Part shown: piece by piece, positions 16,301 to 21,743 of the stretch
Layout: each line of letters opens with the position of its first letter
Numbering within the stretch: the stretch's first letter is position 1
Source: a virus
Direction: 5' to 3' (one strand)
DNA: 21,743 bases
IMG/VR virus record: IMGVR_UViG_3300045741_000243
Location: 1-21,743 of that record
Program-made: the position numbers and the translations under genes
Notes under the pieces: generated by a model
Databases searched by the model: none
Told to the model about the DNA's origin: nothing
Seen by the model: only the letters and a program-made list of their open reading frames with translations

Positions 16301-17912
16301 ACAACTCCCCAATTTGATTTACCGGACCACTACTCCTAAAAGCAGTCCACATATTCATAATCTCGACCAAACCACTCTTGATGGTGTTAATACCATCAAG
16401 AAAAGCGGGATTCCAAATAATTTTTCCAGCTTCCTTATCAAGAGTTACAATACTATCAATGACATCTTTTAATTGCTGTTTAATACCTTCAAAAAGTGGT
16501 TCTAAAGCCTTACCACCTGCTTGCATCATAATATCTTTAAAGTTAGACCAAAGCCCCCGCCAAGAATTCTGAATTTCCTCCCCAGCCATCCTATAAACTT
16601 GGAGTTTGCCCATTAAAAATTGGAATAACTGATTTGCATTTGCAGAATTGGCTCTAATATCCTCGGGGGTTATTCCCAACGCGACTGCAACACGACTATT
16701 TCGCAAGTTAATAGCACCAGTTAACAAAGACCTGGCTTCCTCTGCCATCATGTCAAGAGAAACACCCATAGCAGAAGCAGCTTGCGTTACTGATAGGGTG
16801 AAATCTTGAACCATTTTTTTGTCGAAGCCTTTACTCATAGCAATTGGTAAGGCTTCTTGGTACATTCTAATTAATTGTTCAAGAGTAGCAACGGTTTGAA
16901 AATTAGCAACTTGCAGAGCTTCCATGACTCCAGCAGCGTCTCGTTGGGCTACTTTAAAGGCTTGTACACCCTCCAGAACTCTCCCTGAATTTTTTTCTAC
17001 ATAATTCCCTCCTACCTGTAGAGAGGATGCCAAAGCTATCCCATACGTTTCAATACTTCCCATCCACTCTAAAACAGCGGAAGTTGTATTTTTAATAGCC
17101 CCAGCAAACTGGTAAACAAGGTAAGATGCAAAAACTCTTTGCACCAAACCAGAAACCTCACCAAGAGTAATTCCGTGACTCTCAGTAGCTTTCTGTACTC
17201 CCTTAATTGCGTTAGCTTGGTCTCTAGCACCTTCTTTAGCTTGTTTAGCAGCATCCGCTTGAACTCTTGCAACTTCTTTAACTTTAGCAACCTGATCTGC
17301 AGCTTGATCCTTAGAATATTGATCCCACGCCCCTTGATTCCCTTTAAGTCGCAGTTCATTGATCTTTGCATATTCAGCGGCCGTTTGTTTTGCAACAACG
17401 GCTTCCGCTTTAGCCTGGTTTTCAATTGCTACTGCACGTTGTTTATCTAACTTCCAGGCTTCATTATTTCCAGCAATTCTAAGTTTGTTGATTTCATCAT
17501 AGGATTTAGCCTGATTCACAATCGAATCAGCAAGGGTTTTGTCAGACGCTCTTGCCGCCTCATTCCCCGCAATTCTAAGTTTATTAGCTTCGTCATACGC
17601 TTTAGCTTGGCGTGCAACAGTAGTAGCAAGCTCTTTATATGCTTCGTTTTGAGCACGAATACTCTCAGCAATATTTGAACGGCTAGCACTAGAACCAGCG
17701 TTTTCAGTAAGACTGCCTAATGCTTTAGCTGTGGCCTTTACTTGAGCTTCCAGAGTTTTAAGCTCTGACGTTATCTTTGCAAGACCTTCAGCACTACCAG
17801 CGTCCTTTACAGCTTCTTTTACACCCTTCAAATCATTAACGACAGACTTGATAGCTGCAGAGGCTTTGTTTTCCGCTTCGATTAATATTTCAATTCTATC
17901 TTCAGAACTCAT
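13323..17912 (-). CDS. tape measure protein with lytic transglycosylase domain
   Basis: At 1529 residues this is the largest gene here. Such proteins fill the tail tube, set its length and are ejected during infection. The N-terminal 250 residues are coiled-coil-like and alanine/lysine-rich, with three repeats of a KLRIAGN-type motif. A short hydrophobic stretch VFASYLVYQFAGAI is at about 260-273. An SLT/goose-lysozyme-like transglycosylase domain lies at about 628-740: YGVDPYQIAAIMKNESNF with catalytic Glu657, then GAVGPMQL and ALIAYKEGP. More coiled coil follows to about 1260. The C-terminus has the glycine-rich HKGG-type motifs (YWHKGGYIERFHKGG) and DEVPIVAQKGEYVLS, as in many siphovirus tape measures. 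ATG start, 3 bp after the chaperone T-frame stop. Confidence 0.94.
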   Translation of the reverse strand: MSSEDRIEILIEAENKASAAIKSVVNDLKGVKEAVKDAGSAEGLAKITSELKTLEAQVKATAKALGSLTENAGSSASRSNIAESIRAQNEAYKELATTVARQAKAYDEANKLRIAGNEAARASDKTLADSIVNQAKSYDEINKLRIAGNNEAWKLDKQRAVAIENQAKAEAVVAKQTAAEYAKINELRLKGNQGAWDQYSKDQAADQVAKVKEVARVQADAAKQAKEGARDQANAIKGVQKATESHGITLGEVSGLVQRVFASYLVYQFAGAIKNTTSAVLEWMGSIETYGIALASSLQVGGNYVEKNSGRVLEGVQAFKVAQRDAAGVMEALQVANFQTVATLEQLIRMYQEALPIAMSKGFDKKMVQDFTLSVTQAASAMGVSLDMMAEEARSLLTGAINLRNSRVAVALGITPEDIRANSANANQLFQFLMGKLQVYRMAGEEIQNSWRGLWSNFKDIMMQAGGKALEPLFEGIKQQLKDVIDSIVTLDKEAGKIIWNPAFLDGINTIKSGLVEIMNMWTAFRSSGPVNQIGELFSEGSGPFGEILKMIREPGGVTNFVKNWWGKTKEGLNSSDDTTVWMQGLLGLQNPWSKQNVARRDLSRMYDARKEVESQQTIDLRTAGMDEKQFYQTVAYHQAKKYGVDPYQIAAIMKNESNFRNVITEETDEKGVKQFGAVGPMQLRLTAMKEIGLDPLSAVDPRKNIEGGIRYYKQLLDQFNGNTEQALIAYKEGPGFLKSHFSQTPQATYQEGGKTITDQEKYLRGAEYARKAMAFMETSKTEGLYGKLPAADFVPRTKMTKEDKDKWETTFKGHREKTTEDYKDTLENIKDQAEIEKAEVHKILMNKEERKQFELEIDKKANEQIIAAKRKYIEDYQFLSEEEQKLDEGKGTAKDPEEKAKQVRATEKVVRQVRRELAAAGAKDIVLTATEQAEGIEQARLKEEQGAAQTVASLQVEYNERKKLLDLQLQLGLKPALQSYDEETTALDELRKAEIALIDIQLQKKDIGHEAINLEQKKAQLLKELEPSEVRRLTRVKEEIKDEQDRAQRADAVTTAYIAYNAVIADPAAMEALERRLEISKLLSQAYIAEKTNQKELADVYRKTAAVLKESLDRGDFWGGITDGLDATVKAIGSTRQGISKLVQGIGGDMKSSMSDALYSMWKGDFNPDKERQLYDVGRKLDTINAQKEQIKLQKDQISSNNSLSSSEKEAAQTALDAKLKQLEVEEQLAQAQKTAAENSKGAGEIWQGFLDSITKKATDFMADEAVKGLFGFLSGETKQATSGTGKNIFSRFIDWITGAQEEVKTGMDSIASTVEEGMANTSGAVESGGSGIAGSFSNIFSGLANVAKGWMETIYKYVVDYLKQIMASLASSGFGGLFGGGEGAGESAAEGVGEAAVDSGYWHKGGYIERFHKGGSVLRYHAGGLKRDEVPIVAQKGEYVLSKQDVDFVNKVKSGGVVNNININSSGAGSSGRTTIVPLGVTVMVDNQSSALLQATARARQSQDEQQQIIDVVLKNINSRGALGGWR
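17325..17603 (-). repeat. three degenerate repeats in the tape measure N-terminus
   Basis: Three copies of the unit (A/S)YDE-NKLRIAGN--AW at residues 104-120, 136-153 and 179-196 (last copy EYAKINELRLKGNQGAW). Spacing is 32 then 43 residues. Probably a coiled-coil module that was duplicated. Confidence 0.65.
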
Positions 17913-17915
17913 TTA

Positions 17916-18290
17916 TTAGGTCTCTTTCGCAACTGTAACGGATTTAGTGCAGTTGGCGCAATCTAAATCTTTTTTTGCTTTTTTACACGCCAAACAAAAG
18001 GCATCTTGGAGACTTGGTTTGTCAGATTTTTTATCTTCCTCACCAACCCCCAACATGCCTATTACTGCCTCCCTAAATAGTATTTCTCTCCCGATAAACT
18101 CCACATATGGATCAACTTCATCAAGTGTATATCCCCACAATATAGAGTCTCGCTTCGTTATATCACCCTTGGCTAATACTACGACAAGTTTATCAACCCA
18201 TTGATCTACTGGGTATTCGCTTCCATCAACTTTTGAAACACTTCCGTCATTTGGGTGAAGTAAGAAGCTATCGGGTTGCAGACGAAAAAA
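17916..18290 (-). CDS. T part of the tail assembly chaperone G-T (-1 frame extension)
   Basis: This frame has no usable start codon upstream of TTG 18140, but it is open from the slippery heptamer at 18284-18290 to TAA 17916-17918. It would add about 122 residues to G by -1 frameshifting, giving a G-T protein of about 224 residues. The extension ends with a CLAC---------CANC pattern (two CxxC pairs 8 residues apart), suggesting a small zinc-binding tail. Its stop lies 3 bp before the tape measure start, the standard place of T in phages. It would help load or stabilise the tape measure during tail assembly. The frameshift is a prediction from sequence. Confidence 0.78.
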   Translation of the reverse strand, partial: FFRLQPDSFLLHPNDGSVSKVDGSEYPVDQWVDKLVVVLAKGDITKRDSILWGYTLDEVDPYVEFIGREILFREAVIGMLGVGEEDKKSDKPSLQDAFCLACKKAKKDLDCANCTKSVTVAKET

Positions 18291-18589
18291 TCTTGTACCA
18301 CCTTAAAACCAATGTCCACATCAGCTTGATTTTCAAACTCAACAGTCAAAGCTGACAAGTCCTTATCTTTAAGCTCAGTATCTTTTTTACAAAGAATAAC
18401 CGCCATAAATTCCGGCAGTTTTCCACCAAATACTGTGAACATCGAAATAGCTGAAATATTCGCTGGCATTTCAAAGTTATCAAACAGTTTATTCATCTGT
18501 TTAACTTGGCCCAAACGCAATTTCTTTTGGACGTAAGTAGCGCCGTTTATTTCGTACTCAAATACTTCTTTCACAATTTCCTCACTCAT
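18206..18589 (-). CDS. tail assembly chaperone G-like
   Basis: A 127-residue protein between the tail tube and tape measure genes, where lambda G lies. Alternating beta/alpha character (FEYEINGATYVQKKLRLGQV; FMAVILCKK) and length suit the G-type chaperone family, though the family is diverse and the assignment rests partly on position and on the frameshift. AGGAGG lies about 10 nt before the ATG. Residues 101-102 (Phe-Phe) are the TTT TTC codons of the slippery site. Without slippage the protein ends QKLMEANTQ at TAG 18206-18208. Confidence 0.85.
   Translation of the reverse strand: MSEEIVKEVFEYEINGATYVQKKLRLGQVKQMNKLFDNFEMPANISAISMFTVFGGKLPEFMAVILCKKDTELKDKDLSALTVEFENQADVDIGFKVVQDFFVCNPIASYFTQMTEVFQKLMEANTQ
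18284..18290 (-). promoter_or_regulatory. slippery heptamer T TTT TTC for -1 frameshifting
   Basis: On the coding strand codons 101-102 of G are TTT TTC preceded by T, so the phase is exactly X XXY YYZ. Both tRNAPhe can re-pair in the -1 frame (TTT TTT). The -1 frame is then open for 122 codons. I did not find or exclude a downstream pseudoknot by eye. Confidence 0.78.
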
Positions 18590-18613
18590 TAGAATTGGCC
18601 TCCTTTTTTATTT

Positions 18614-19588
18614 TTAATACGTTGCTAAACTATCAACAAGGACAGCACGACACGCACTTGCATCAATATCGTCCCCATAGTAAGCCTCGAAATCCAGACT
18701 TACAAACAAACCAGTAGGACCTTCAACAACAGGAGCAGCAGGCTTGTAAACTAACTCATCAAAATAGAAAATCAGTTTCTCATTTCCACTAGTTCCTGCA
18801 CCAGTTCCCTTCGTAAGTGTAATAACTAGGCTACTTTCTGAATGGGCAATGGCCTTGTTATACATAGCAACGGAGTCAAACAGACACTTAACATTCCCCG
18901 TTACTTTTGCAAAACCTTCGGGCATGGAATACCGCTCACCAGTTCCATCAATAACGTAGGTACTTCCGTCCAAACCATTGTCCAACGAAAAATTAATTTC
19001 AGTTCCAATAGCAAGAGACGAACCACCTTCTAAAATGGTACATTCAAAACCATCAAAAGGAGTGTGACCCCGATCAGTCGGATTCGGATCAAACGTACCA
19101 CCAAAACCTGTTGCAACGGTTTCCTTTGCACCAATAATATCTACGGAACCAGTAATCATTCCCTCAGGTCGAATGGCTACCTTAAAACTGTTGACTTTAC
19201 AACCATTGTACCTAAACCAAGTAGGAGTGGCAAGATCAGGGAAATATTTTTCAATTACCATACCAGCAGGCAAATCCCCAATTTTATACGTGTGGTAATA
19301 CGGGGAAGAACCAGTGGTTACAGTAGTCCCAAAAATATGCTTCAAAAGCAAACCATATTGAGGAGCCAATTCAAATTCAACCCCACCAGACACATCACGA
19401 TTTCCACGAACCGGCATTTGAGGATTTCTACTTGAACGAATTGTGTTCGAAGAAATCAAATTCCGATTCATTCGCAAACTCTCTCGAACATAAGGCATAA
19501 TTCGAGAAGTTCCAGAAGCAGGACTCGTTTTAAAAACAGATTCAGTATCGTAACTTAGCCTAACCGTAGTACCTCTTTGCTGAGCCAT
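18614..19588 (-). CDS. major tail tube protein
   Basis: A 324-residue tail tube subunit resembling the Phage_tube_2 family. The N-terminal motif RMNRNLISSNTIRSSRNPQM followed by PVRGNRDVSGGVEFELAP is a characteristic block of this family. The body is beta-rich with glycine turns, consistent with the tube fold that polymerises into hexameric rings. It has a strong GGGAGG before the ATG and lies between the tail terminator and G genes, as expected. It should be the most abundant tail protein in virions. Confidence 0.92.
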   Translation of the reverse strand: MAQQRGTTVRLSYDTESVFKTSPASGTSRIMPYVRESLRMNRNLISSNTIRSSRNPQMPVRGNRDVSGGVEFELAPQYGLLLKHIFGTTVTTGSSPYYHTYKIGDLPAGMVIEKYFPDLATPTWFRYNGCKVNSFKVAIRPEGMITGSVDIIGAKETVATGFGGTFDPNPTDRGHTPFDGFECTILEGGSSLAIGTEINFSLDNGLDGSTYVIDGTGERYSMPEGFAKVTGNVKCLFDSVAMYNKAIAHSESSLVITLTKGTGAGTSGNEKLIFYFDELVYKPAAPVVEGPTGLFVSLDFEAYYGDDIDASACRAVLVDSLATY

Positions 19589-19605
19589 TTTTCTTCCTCC
19601 CTATT

Positions 19606-20013
19606 CTATGGGTTTCCCCAAGGATGTCTATAACCAATTTTAAAATTAATAATTATGCCATTCAGTTGCTTGTCTGCTTCGATCGTAAAAATGTCTGATC
19701 CCATTCTCATTGTACTTTGTGCTAATCCACCACGCAATGGGTCTTCATATAATTTTACATGAATCAATCCAAGCAATTCCTCTAAATCATCTCGTGCCCA
19801 AACTTCGATATTAATTGACCAATCCCATGACTCATACCCAATAGTCCCGGTTTCAACTCGCCCTTCTGCACCAGCTACTACAAAAGCACAAGGCATTGGA
19901 ACCGTGTCTAAGTCAGTAATGACTACCTCTTCAGCTGTAACGGATTTCAATTGAGGAATCTCTTGCAATGCCGTTACAATATTAGTGATTATATTTTGCC
20001 GAAAAGTACTCAT
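19606..20013 (-). CDS. tail terminator protein (gpU-like)
   Basis: A 135-residue protein that should cap the tail tube and join it to the head. It has the typical layout: N-terminal helix RQNIITNIVTALQEIPQL, then strand VVITDLDTVPMPCAFVVAG, a WDWSINIEVWAR strand, helix ELLGLIHVKLYEDPLRGGLA, and a C-terminal strand GIIINFKIGYRHP. The ATG overlaps the previous stop (TAATG), preceded by AGGAAA. Position directly upstream of the tube gene supports the call. Confidence 0.85.
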   Translation of the reverse strand: MSTFRQNIITNIVTALQEIPQLKSVTAEEVVITDLDTVPMPCAFVVAGAEGRVETGTIGYESWDWSINIEVWARDDLEELLGLIHVKLYEDPLRGGLAQSTMRMGSDIFTIEADKQLNGIIINFKIGYRHPWGNP

Positions 20014-20693
20014 TATTTTCCTGCAATTGCTTTCGCAACTGCCTCCTTTACACCTGAATAAATGAATTTTCGACGTAGTTTAACAATCCAATCGGGGTGA
20101 ACTCTCGCCCGCACCTGAACACTCTTTTTCAACCAGTAAACTACACGAACACCTCTCCCTCCTTTTCCCATTGCTTTTAATGGTACTAACTTTCCCCTTG
20201 TCCCTATCTTTCCAGCTACAAGAGCAGGTTTACCACCAATCATCATATAAACTAAATGGGGGTAATCAATAGACCGAGAATATTTTGCTGCTCCCTGTCC
20301 TAAAGATTTTTTGTAAGCAGGACCCCCTAATTGTGGAACAGTTAACCAAGGATTACCTGTAATAGTGGTGACTGTTCCCGGCTTATTAATATGTAATCTT
20401 GCATACGGAACACCTCCACCAACATGAATACCTGCTACAATACTGTCAGCACTTTTCTTCGTAGCCCAATTAGTTGAAGCACTAATAACTCCTAAACTCC
20501 TTACCAATGTTCTACTTCTAACTCTTAATCTATGAGGTCCAGGTCCGCCAGTAAGGTATGCCTCCTTAACAAAATCTTTCATTTCCCGAGCTTGATAATT
20601 CAGTTCGGCTTTAACCCTTGAAATAATTCCAGGGACGAGCTTCTCCAAGTAAACGGTGACGTTATTATCTTCAGCCCGAATGTTAGTTAACAT
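20013..20693 (-). CDS. HK97-gp10-like neck / tail completion protein
   Basis: A 226-residue basic protein of the head-tail joining type. An amphipathic N-terminal helix is followed by RVRSRTLVRSLGVISAS and VAGIHVGGGVPYARLHI, the pattern (R-G-L-RS, then V---VPYA--H--G) seen in HK97 gp10 and related proteins. It is longer than HK97 gp10 itself, with an extra glycine/lysine-rich middle (AYKKSLGQGAAKYSRS) and a WLKKSVQVRARVHPDW block. The start overlaps the connector gene by 11 bp with a weak RBS, so coupling is likely. It lies between connector and tail terminator, as in HK97. Confidence 0.8.
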   Translation of the reverse strand: MLTNIRAEDNNVTVYLEKLVPGIISRVKAELNYQAREMKDFVKEAYLTGGPGPHRLRVRSRTLVRSLGVISASTNWATKKSADSIVAGIHVGGGVPYARLHINKPGTVTTITGNPWLTVPQLGGPAYKKSLGQGAAKYSRSIDYPHLVYMMIGGKPALVAGKIGTRGKLVPLKAMGKGGRGVRVVYWLKKSVQVRARVHPDWIVKLRRKFIYSGVKEAVAKAIAGK

Positions 20694-21246
20694 TATTTAA
20701 ATGGTATCTATCTACAATCTTTTGGACTTGTGGAAGAAATTCACCCGTAAGGAAAGTTCCAATTGAACCATCCGGCATAGACATTTGGTTAATCCCAATG
20801 TCTTTACGTCTGCGAAATAAATAACCTGTCTGCAACATACAGGCCATTTTTATATCATTTGGAACTGCAAGACTATTGCCAGTTCCAGAATATCCTCCAG
20901 TATAAGTAACGACGAGTTGTTTAGGATCTGTGTATTCAGTTCCTACAAGAAACTCTACGAGACCGGAATTCACATGAACAAAAAAATCATCGTTTATTGC
21001 CTGTGAATCACCATCAATCGTAAGGGAGAAGGGGTGGTTAACAACATCAATAGGAGGGGCCTTCAATGCAAATATAGAACCACCACCCCGAAAATATTCT
21101 ATCCTCTGTTGTTTCTCTAAGAAACGATTCATAGCTGTTTCTAAATCTGTAGAAACATATTCTATGAGCAATTCCAACAGAGAATCGTGATCCCCATCAG
21201 TCTTTTCTAAAAACTCTTTTAAGTCAGCTACACTTATGAGTTTCAT
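20683..21246 (-). CDS. head-tail connector (gp6-like adaptor)
   Basis: A 187-residue adaptor that should form a ring under the portal. The N-terminus is helical (LISVADLKEFLEKTD; LLELLIEYVSTDLETAMNRF), then the RGGGSIFALKAPPIDVV block, a beta stretch LVVTYTGGYSGTG and the helical end PNDIKMACMLQTGYLFRRRK. This follows the HK97 gp6 / SPP1 gp15 family pattern (VTY-GGY---PxxIxxA). ATG start shared with the lysine-rich gene stop (TAATG). It is the first head-tail gene visible; capsid and portal genes, if present, lie to the right of the window. Confidence 0.86.
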   Translation of the reverse strand: MKLISVADLKEFLEKTDGDHDSLLELLIEYVSTDLETAMNRFLEKQQRIEYFRGGGSIFALKAPPIDVVNHPFSLTIDGDSQAINDDFFVHVNSGLVEFLVGTEYTDPKQLVVTYTGGYSGTGNSLAVPNDIKMACMLQTGYLFRRRKDIGINQMSMPDGSIGTFLTGEFLPQVQKIVDRYHLNNVN

Positions 21247-21353
21247 TACTTTTTACCACCTTTTTTCTTCTTGTTTTTAGGTCGTCCACCAGTAACTAAT
21301 GGTTCCATATTCTTCTTAGGAGCTTTCTTCTTGTTTCCTGCTTTTTTTGCCAT
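21246..21353 (-). CDS. small lysine-rich protein (35 aa)
   Basis: 35 residues beginning MAKKAGNKKKAPKKN and ending in a lysine/glycine-rich tail; almost half are lysine. It has AAAGGAG before the ATG. Its stop overlaps the connector start (TAATG), and its start overlaps the zinc-ribbon gene by 38 bp in another frame. Very basic peptides of this kind could bind DNA or RNA, but no family is recognised. The good RBS and coupling favour a real gene over chance. Confidence 0.6.
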   Translation of the reverse strand: MAKKAGNKKKAPKKNMEPLVTGGRPKNKKKKGGKK

Positions 21354-21489
21354 AGAATTCTCCTTTATACTCATCTTTTAATGTTTGAGTGTAGGAAGTT
21401 TCCCACCTACGAAAACAGTTCAAACAAATTGACTGCCATTCTATCTGCGTAGTTTCAGAATCACAAAAGGGACATCGGATAGTTGTCAT
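21316..21489 (-). CDS. small zinc-ribbon protein (57 aa)
   Basis: 57 residues with two CxxC pairs: CPFC near residue 6 and CLNC near residue 22, then RRWET, a typical zinc-ribbon arrangement. The tail is basic and Gln/Glu-rich. An AGGAGG (21499-21504) abuts the muramidase stop and lies 9 nt before the ATG; a nearer out-of-frame ATG gives only a 10-codon peptide. Short zinc ribbons in phages often bind nucleic acid or RNA polymerase, but the partner here is unknown. Confidence 0.72.
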   Translation of the reverse strand: MTTIRCPFCDSETTQIEWQSICLNCFRRWETSYTQTLKDEYKGEFYGKKSRKQEESS

Positions 21490-21498
21490 TCATAAATA

Positions 21499-21504
21499 CC
21501 TCCT
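21499..21504 (-). promoter_or_regulatory. Shine-Dalgarno AGGAGG of the zinc-ribbon gene
   Basis: A perfect AGGAGG directly after the muramidase stop codon and 9 nt before the zinc-ribbon ATG. It supports this short frame as a translated gene. Confidence 0.6.
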
Positions 21505-21743
21505 TCAACTTCTTTTAGCCTCTGAATACAAATCCAAAACTCTATTAATCCAGCCTTTGAGATATTTATTTTTCGTTTGCGCTGAAATATTGATATACCG
21601 GGCAATACGAGAAAGAAGATACTCCCTCCAATCTTCATTCTCCTGAAATAAAATGTTCGCTCTCTTGACCCCCATATTCACGGCGGTATCGAACATAATT
21701 AAATCCCACGGCCATGCTCTTACATCACAGCCTGTAGGATTCC
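21505..21743 (-). CDS. C-terminal part of a GH108-type N-acetylmuramidase (partial)
   Basis: The frame is open to the right edge, so the 5' end is missing; an internal ATG at 21696 should not be taken as the start. The 78 visible residues read PTGCDVRAWPWDLIMFDTAV, then NMGVKRANILFQ and YLKGWINRVLDLYSE, the C-terminal signature of glycoside hydrolase family 108 muramidases (TtsA/secretion-activator type: G-CD, FD-AVN-G, LQ, GW-NRV). These cut the beta-1,4 bond between MurNAc and GlcNAc and act as endolysins or virion lysins. The catalytic Glu (normally in an N-terminal EGGY-type motif) is outside the window. Its site just before the connector genes is unusual for an endolysin. Confidence 0.83.
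   Translation of the reverse strand, partial: NPTGCDVRAWPWDLIMFDTAVNMGVKRANILFQENEDWREYLLSRIARYINISAQTKNKYLKGWINRVLDLYSEAKRS

Noticed and set aside
17916-18140. Independent 74-residue gene starting at TTG 18140.
   Set aside because: There is no good RBS, and the frame is open well upstream to the slippery heptamer, so it is better explained as the end of the G-T frameshift product.
18224-18234. A second possible slippery site around CAA AAG near the end of G.
   Set aside because: The P-site codon CAA would re-pair with TCA in the -1 frame, which is a poor match; T TTT TTC upstream is far better.
21505-21696. A complete 63-residue gene starting at ATG 21696.
   Set aside because: The frame continues upstream to the window edge with GH108-like residues (GCDV, WPWDLI), so this ATG is an internal methionine of a truncated gene.
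1-21743. CRISPR array, tRNA genes, integrase/att sites or insertion sequences.
   Set aside because: Reading both strands showed no regularly spaced repeats, tRNA-like cloverleaf, transposase or recombinase motifs; a dedicated scan could still find a cryptic RNA.

Overview
This window is part of a double-stranded DNA tailed-phage genome (virus or prophage). The morphology is siphovirus-like. It is AT-rich and almost fully coding, with genes packed by ATGA/TAATG overlaps and several TTG starts. No tRNA, rRNA, CRISPR array, insertion sequence or integrase was seen. The tail genes follow the lambda order (terminator, tube, G/GT chaperone, tape measure, M, L, K, I+J, fibers). Phages with this K/L/M/I/J tip set mostly infect Gram-negative bacteria, so a Gram-negative host is the better guess, but the sequence does not fix it.

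Minus strand, read from position 21743 down to 4806, is the virion and lysis module. It starts with a 5'-truncated GH108-type N-acetylmuramidase, a 57-residue zinc-ribbon protein and a 35-residue lysine-rich protein. Then come a head-tail connector, an HK97-gp10-like neck protein, the tail terminator and the tail tube protein. The tail chaperone G has a U UUU UUC slippery heptamer that would give a G-T product by -1 frameshifting. The rest is a 1529-residue tape measure with a lytic transglycosylase domain, M-like, L-like (four-cysteine) and K-like (NlpC/P60) tip proteins, a 1346-residue J-like protein with an I-like beta-grasp N-terminus, two fiber-type proteins, a 93-residue unknown and an HNH endonuclease.

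Plus strand, positions 1 to 4797, is one tightly overlapping operon: an unrecognised partial gene, an orphan NUMOD3 peptide, a UDP-glucose/GDP-mannose dehydrogenase-family enzyme, a GT-A glycosyltransferase, a SAM methyltransferase, a GT17-family glycosyltransferase, three small unknown proteins, and a last gene that resembles a divergent, gp55-sized sigma factor. The enzymes look like a glycan-building or glycan-modifying cassette, perhaps acting on host surface polysaccharide, virion protein or DNA. The target is not shown by the sequence. The two modules converge with only 8 bp between stop codons.

The points most worth following are the glycosylation cassette with its linked sigma-like gene, the predicted G/GT frameshift, the I-J fusion, and the muramidase lying directly upstream of the connector genes.
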